Part shown: positions 59,621-64,000 of the stretch, one piece after another
Layout: the number at the start of each line of letters is the position of its first letter
How positions within the stretch are numbered: the stretch's first letter is position 1
Assembly: GCA_015680685.1 (NCBI GenBank)
Contig: MNCI01017832.1
Location: 170,144 to 234,143 of the forward strand
DNA: 64,000 nt
Origin: Gnetum montanum
Taxonomy: Eukaryota; Streptophyta; Gnetopsida; Gnetales; Gnetaceae
Direction: 5' to 3'
The notes under the pieces: generated by a model
Seen by the model: the letters and a program-made list of their open reading frames with translations, nothing else
Database searches by the model: none
What the model was told of the DNA's origin: nothing
Program-made: the position numbers and the translations under genes

Positions 59621-61742
59621 CAGCAACTACCTCAATGGATGGACAACCATGTTCAATTTTTTGGATCTCCTCCATCCAACTTAGTTGTGAGAGAGATGGC
59701 CATCCATGCTAATCATCCATATGGCTTCTTAGTTTTTCTATTTTTTGTTTTCCATAATTTTGATTTTGTAATTTATTTATTTTACAACTTATTGATTTTT
59801 TAAAATTTTTTCATTTTACATCAATTTTTGTTCTACACCATCATTAGTACATTTGAATCTTTATTGAATATTTCACACTTTCTTCTATACTTTCTTTTGT
59901 TTTTTTTAAGTGTGGTTTTTAAATTTTTGCTAATAAAAGTGCTTTATTGACAATAGGGAATAATGATGGTGGAGCTCCTACTAATGGTAGTTTGTACTTA
60001 ATGTTAGGTTTTCTACTATCTGGTTTCTATTTTTGAATTTTTGTATCAATAGCTTAGTCATGGTTTCTTTTTCATAGAATAGGTAGTGAGTCCATGACAT
60101 CTGCCCATTCACAAATTCTATGGTTTTCCTTGTTTGGGAAGTTTGAGGTCCCTTTCATTAAATCAACTTTTAATAAATTTAAGACCTTGATAGTTTCCAA
60201 AATTGGAAAGGATTCAAAGGTTTGAATAGGATGTGACTTCAAGGTTACTTAATATTCTTTGTACTTTTCTACTTACTTGAGTGCTTGAGTATTTTTCATG
60301 GACTTCTTACTATTCCATTCCAACCACTAAATAGGAAGTCAAATAAAGTCTTTTCATGGTGTGGTTTCCATCCAAAAAAAAGAGAAAAATAATAGAAACA
60401 AACAAATAAATAAAATATAAAAAATTATGAAAATTATAAACAGGCTATAAGAACTGGTTAAGGAACTAGAAAGACATGCAAACATGCTTGAAGGTCCATT
60501 CTAACTAAGGCCCTTTCTCACTTTCTACTTTTCGTTTATTCTCTTTATGGAATGGTGGTTGTTTTGTGGAAGCACTCTTGTGTCTCCAGGGGCTATGGAT
60601 TAGTCTTGAAGTGGTGATGCAAAGTTACTAAACAAAGTTGGTTTTGGTCTAGACTAAGGATGGATCTTCTTCGGTCATTTTAAACATGAACTCCGCAAGG
60701 GGCTTCTTACAACCTTAGTTGGAAATTCCATTCCACCTTCTCCATCATCTATTTATGCTATTCATAACTCACCTCTCTATTGGTATCCATGTTCTTAATT
60801 CCATGTCTTGGTTTGACATGTTTGAATTGTTAGGTAGAATCTTCCAAGTTTTAGTCCTTAACTTCCATTGACCATTAGTCATCTATGGGGCCTATGGACT
60901 CCTTAAGTTGAGGTTATGTAAGGGAAAAATAGGCATGTGCTTGCTATGGGGAGGATCCACTTACATATCCCTTAATTGGGTTCATTAAGTACCTTTTCTG
61001 TAGACATTCTTGCAGCTGGAATCTTTCATACACCCATCTTCCACATTAGACCATGTGCTTCTTTACATATTTTATCCATTACATACATTCTCCATCAACT
61101 TTTTTAATTTTTGAGCTTTCAAAAAATCCTTTCAATGATTTTTTCATATTCTTAGCTTTTCTGAGATTCCATGGACCATAATTTCATTGAAAATTTCATA
61201 ATATTTTTGGAGATATTCAACTTTGAAAATTTTGGTCGATGAGCCCCATCAATGGAGCAAACCCATATACAAGGCCTCATATATAGGGCCCTATTGATGT
61301 GGTCAAAAAATACTATAAATAGGCACAACACCACTTAGAAATTTTACATTTTCTCACAAATTCCAAAGGAGTTTTTCAATTTTTTAGAGCCCATAACTCA
61401 CAAACTATTTATCCAAATCACTTCATTCTTCGACCTTGCAACTATCGGAAGTAAGCTCTTCATCATGGGGGCCAAAAATGTACCATTTTTGACAAAAATG
61501 TTTTCATCATTTTTCTAACTAGCATAAAGGTTTAACTAAGAAATCAACTATTGAACACCAAATTACAAGAGTTATACCTTTCCAATAATCTCTGTTGACA
61601 TTTACAATAAATAATTAATAAAATAATCAATCTACCATGGTCCAACCTTAGCCAAAGTGTAACTAACTAATGAGAAAAGTTATTCAAAAACTTTAAAGTT
61701 ACACATTACATCTACTAATCCATGAATGTGTTGTGAGCGTAG
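59621..61742. other. Spacer with an LTR-like promoter
   Basis: AT-rich with no coding frame recognised. Near 61,235-61,345 a block with gatgagccccatcaatgg, gggccctattgatgtgg and ctataaataggcac resembles the U3/TATA part at 52,590-52,765. It may be the other LTR of a related element, but similarity does not extend downstream. Confidence 0.45.
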
Positions 61743-64000
61743 ATGGCACCAAAAGGAAAGCACATGTAGGAAGCAGAACCATCTTAACTAAGGGAAAAAT
61801 GGCTTAGAATGGTAAGATGCCAAGAATAGCCCCAATAAGAAGAACCACTCGCAACCTATGCCATAGGTCCTCTTAGGGAGGAGGTAGAAGTGGAATCTAT
61901 TAGATAGATTCCAAAACTAGTAGTAGCATAAATAGAATACTGCAATTGGAATGATGCACTTGCACAACCAGCAAACCTTGAGGTGACCTTAATAGAGGCT
62001 TGTCTAAATTAAATCAAATTAAGGAAGTTCTAGAAATTGATGCTTTAGGAGTTAAACTTTGGCCCTTTCCTGGAGCATGTACCAAGAGAAGTGTAGGATC
62101 AATTGAAGACCTCTCCCATGTGGCCAATCATCACTTTCACTAAGGAGTGATGCATGGGAGAAACATTTTTGTTTTGAGACAGTAGGCAACCTAGAGCAAC
62201 AATAAATATCAGGGACATCTCAATGTCCTACTTGATGTAGGTCATTGTTGCAGCACTTGCGTTGTCCAAAATAGGGATAAACCTTACTGAGATTCTAATG
62301 TAGAAAAATACAAGCATTAAGAAAGAATGGGCATGACAGTGTTATGGTGTCAACTGCAAGGAGTTTGATGCACTCACACTAGTATAGAGGATCCATTACA
62401 AGATTGCAGCCTTCCACCTCAATCCTATAGTTAGGCCAAGCAAAATCATTGTATTCTCTACTCGAGCATGTGTCACTCTAAGTGGGAGATTCTTGGTCAA
62501 CCTTCCACAGCTAATCTATCTAGAGATAGAGAAGCACTTTATAGAAAATGAACATAGAAGGAAGACACTCCCTTTCCCATGTCTCATCAGGAAACTCTAT
62601 CGATGAGGAGGGATAGTCTGTTACATCAATGATGATGTTAGAGCTATTTTTACCATTAGCTAGGAAAAAATGATGAAGAATAAAATGCCTACAACTACAA
62701 TTCAAGAAGAATAGCAACAACCTCTACCACCTACCACTCAAAAATAGTGCCAGACATAGCTACAACCATCCAATAGTTGTGTGAATATAGAGAATGGATC
62801 TTGAGTGAACAAGAGCAAAGAGTAGGCATGAGTGATGGGAACCCATCCATATATAGATCATCCATGAGTTACTTTAATGAAATGGCTTGAAAAATCAGCC
62901 TAATGGGTGAGGGTGGATTCATTTTCTCAACCCAAAGAATGTATCTACCTACAAGGTTAAATATGAGTGCCAGAGAGGTCACAGTATCTATCACAAAACA
63001 ACAGCCACTCCTAGAAATTTTTGGGAATGTTGTGACCTTCTAGGTGCTCTTGGAGGAGGTTGGAGAGAAAACTATTTTGGTGTGGTCGCTGATAGGATTA
63101 TCAAAATTCTTAATGCACTTACAGAATCTAAACTAGACATCACTACACTCAAAGATGTGCAGACATCCATAGGAACTATAAGTGATAGAATAAGTGCAAT
63201 GTATCATGAAGTGTTGTTAGATTAACTGGTGGAAACTAGGCAACCGCATATAGATGTCTTTGACCCTTTGAATAACATCACTACAATCAAGTTAGAGATG
63301 CTAGAGGTAAGGGGTAAGAACATTATATTGGAGGGACAACTTGGAATAGCTAGAGAGTGAAATGAATGCTTGGTTGTGGAGGTTTCCAAACTAAGAGCCC
63401 AAATTACCGATCCCATGTTTCTCAACCTGGCACTCATAAGAGATGAAGCTATGTAATAGCTTTAGTCTAGGCTTAAATGGGTTGAGAATGCAATGGAGAT
63501 AGTGGTATTCTACAAATCCTTGGTAGAAGCCATGGAGCATAAGATTCATAAGGCCTTGGGTTAGACCAATTAGGAAAATGTCCAACTAATCACAGAGAAT
63601 CATCACTTGTGAAACATTGATATGTATAAGTAGTAATTAATATATTTCATCCATCAATAGTAGAAGAAGCTAGACAAAGTAAATATAGAGCTAAGGGGAT
63701 TGGTAGCATAGTATAGGAATCTCTCCATGAAGGAGGTGCATGTCCTTCAACAAAAAACTACAATTGAGGTGGCCTCCTAGAAATCTAAAACTCTCAAATT
63801 TGAAAAAGTTAAATATCATTAGAGAGAGAAAGTTGGTTTACAAAATAAAATGAATGAAAAATATATCTGATTGGTGAAGGCAAAGCTAAATGATACCCTC
63901 CAACAATTTCAGTAAGAAAGGAAGGTTTGGCAACCCATCATTGATGGGATAGATGCCTACAACAAAGAAGAAATCTTCATAAAAGAGTTGTATATTGAGG
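61743..64000 (+). pseudogene. Long decayed ORF, possible plant-transposon accessory protein
   Basis: One frame from ATG 61,743 stays protein-like to about 62,840, a second from about 62,900 runs to the window end, and stops break both. In the first, AAFHLNPIVRPSKIIVFSTR, SGRFLVNLPQLIYLEIEKHF and LPFPCLIRKLYR (62,410-62,605) loosely resemble the 'putative plant transposon protein' domain found in accessory ORFs of plant retroelements; this match is from memory and weak. The second contains LLGALGGGWRENYFGVVADR (63,040-63,100), DRISAMYHEVLL and charged helical segments with probable coiled coil. The gene continues beyond the window. Confidence 0.45.

Noticed and set aside
1-64000. Bacterial-style features (operons, ribosome binding sites, CRISPR arrays) and tRNA/rRNA genes
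   Set aside because: Intron-containing gene and plant retroelements show a eukaryotic nuclear sequence; the tandem arrays have no spacer structure, and no tRNA cloverleaf was recognised by eye.

Overview
This looks like a window of a large, AT-rich plant nuclear genome, probably a gymnosperm such as a conifer. That is inferred from gene style, from many old degraded LTR retrotransposons and LINEs, and from long repeat-filled introns; no species marker was seen. One host gene is convincing: a complete, intact plus-strand cytochrome P450 of the CYP71 clan, most like CYP76. It has three exons (2142-2700, 3881-4224, 7794-8432) that join in frame to 513 codons. Its exons are clearly GC-richer than their surroundings. 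Nearly everything else is mobile-element debris.

Layout. 1-2141: upstream region built from nested local tandem duplications, including seven ~85-bp units that mostly carry a TATATAT motif. 2142-8432: the P450 gene. Intron 1 is 1.2 kb. Intron 2 is 3.6 kb and holds extra copies of the exon 2 end with its splice donor, plus a collapsed antisense Ty1/copia element whose LTR has grown a 24-bp minisatellite. 8.4-20 kb: AT-rich DNA with an antisense LINE relic, a triplicated 431-bp unit, a 17-bp array, a microsatellite and a G-quadruplex candidate. 20.1-22.0 kb: a long decayed minus-strand coding stretch of unknown identity. 22.2-27.8 kb: a minus-strand copia-type element with two ~1.06-kb LTRs and gag but no recognisable pol. 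27.8-29.1 and 37.1-37.4 kb: one degenerate repeat array split by a minus-strand Ty3/gypsy chromovirus (29,101-37,091). That element carries an antisense, multi-exon, mostly decayed gene between its 5' LTR and gag.

37.4-43.1 kb: no recognised gene. 43.1-50.0 kb: a plus-strand Ty3/gypsy element with both LTRs, interrupted between RT and RNase H. 50.1-52.5 kb: a 5'-truncated plus-strand LINE. 52.5-59.6 kb: a plus-strand Athila/Tat-like gypsy element (gag, PR, RT, RNase H, IN), heavily mutated. 59.6-61.7 kb: spacer with an LTR-like promoter. 61.7-64.0 kb: a long decayed plus-strand ORF running off the window, possibly a plant-transposon accessory protein.

All pol genes carry stops or lost catalytic residues, so none looks able to move. 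Many lesions look like C-to-T changes (CAA/CAG/CGA to stop, Asp to Asn), as expected for silenced, methylated plant repeats. Two single-N positions (8536, 36865) sit between duplicated flanks and are probably unresolved assembly joins.
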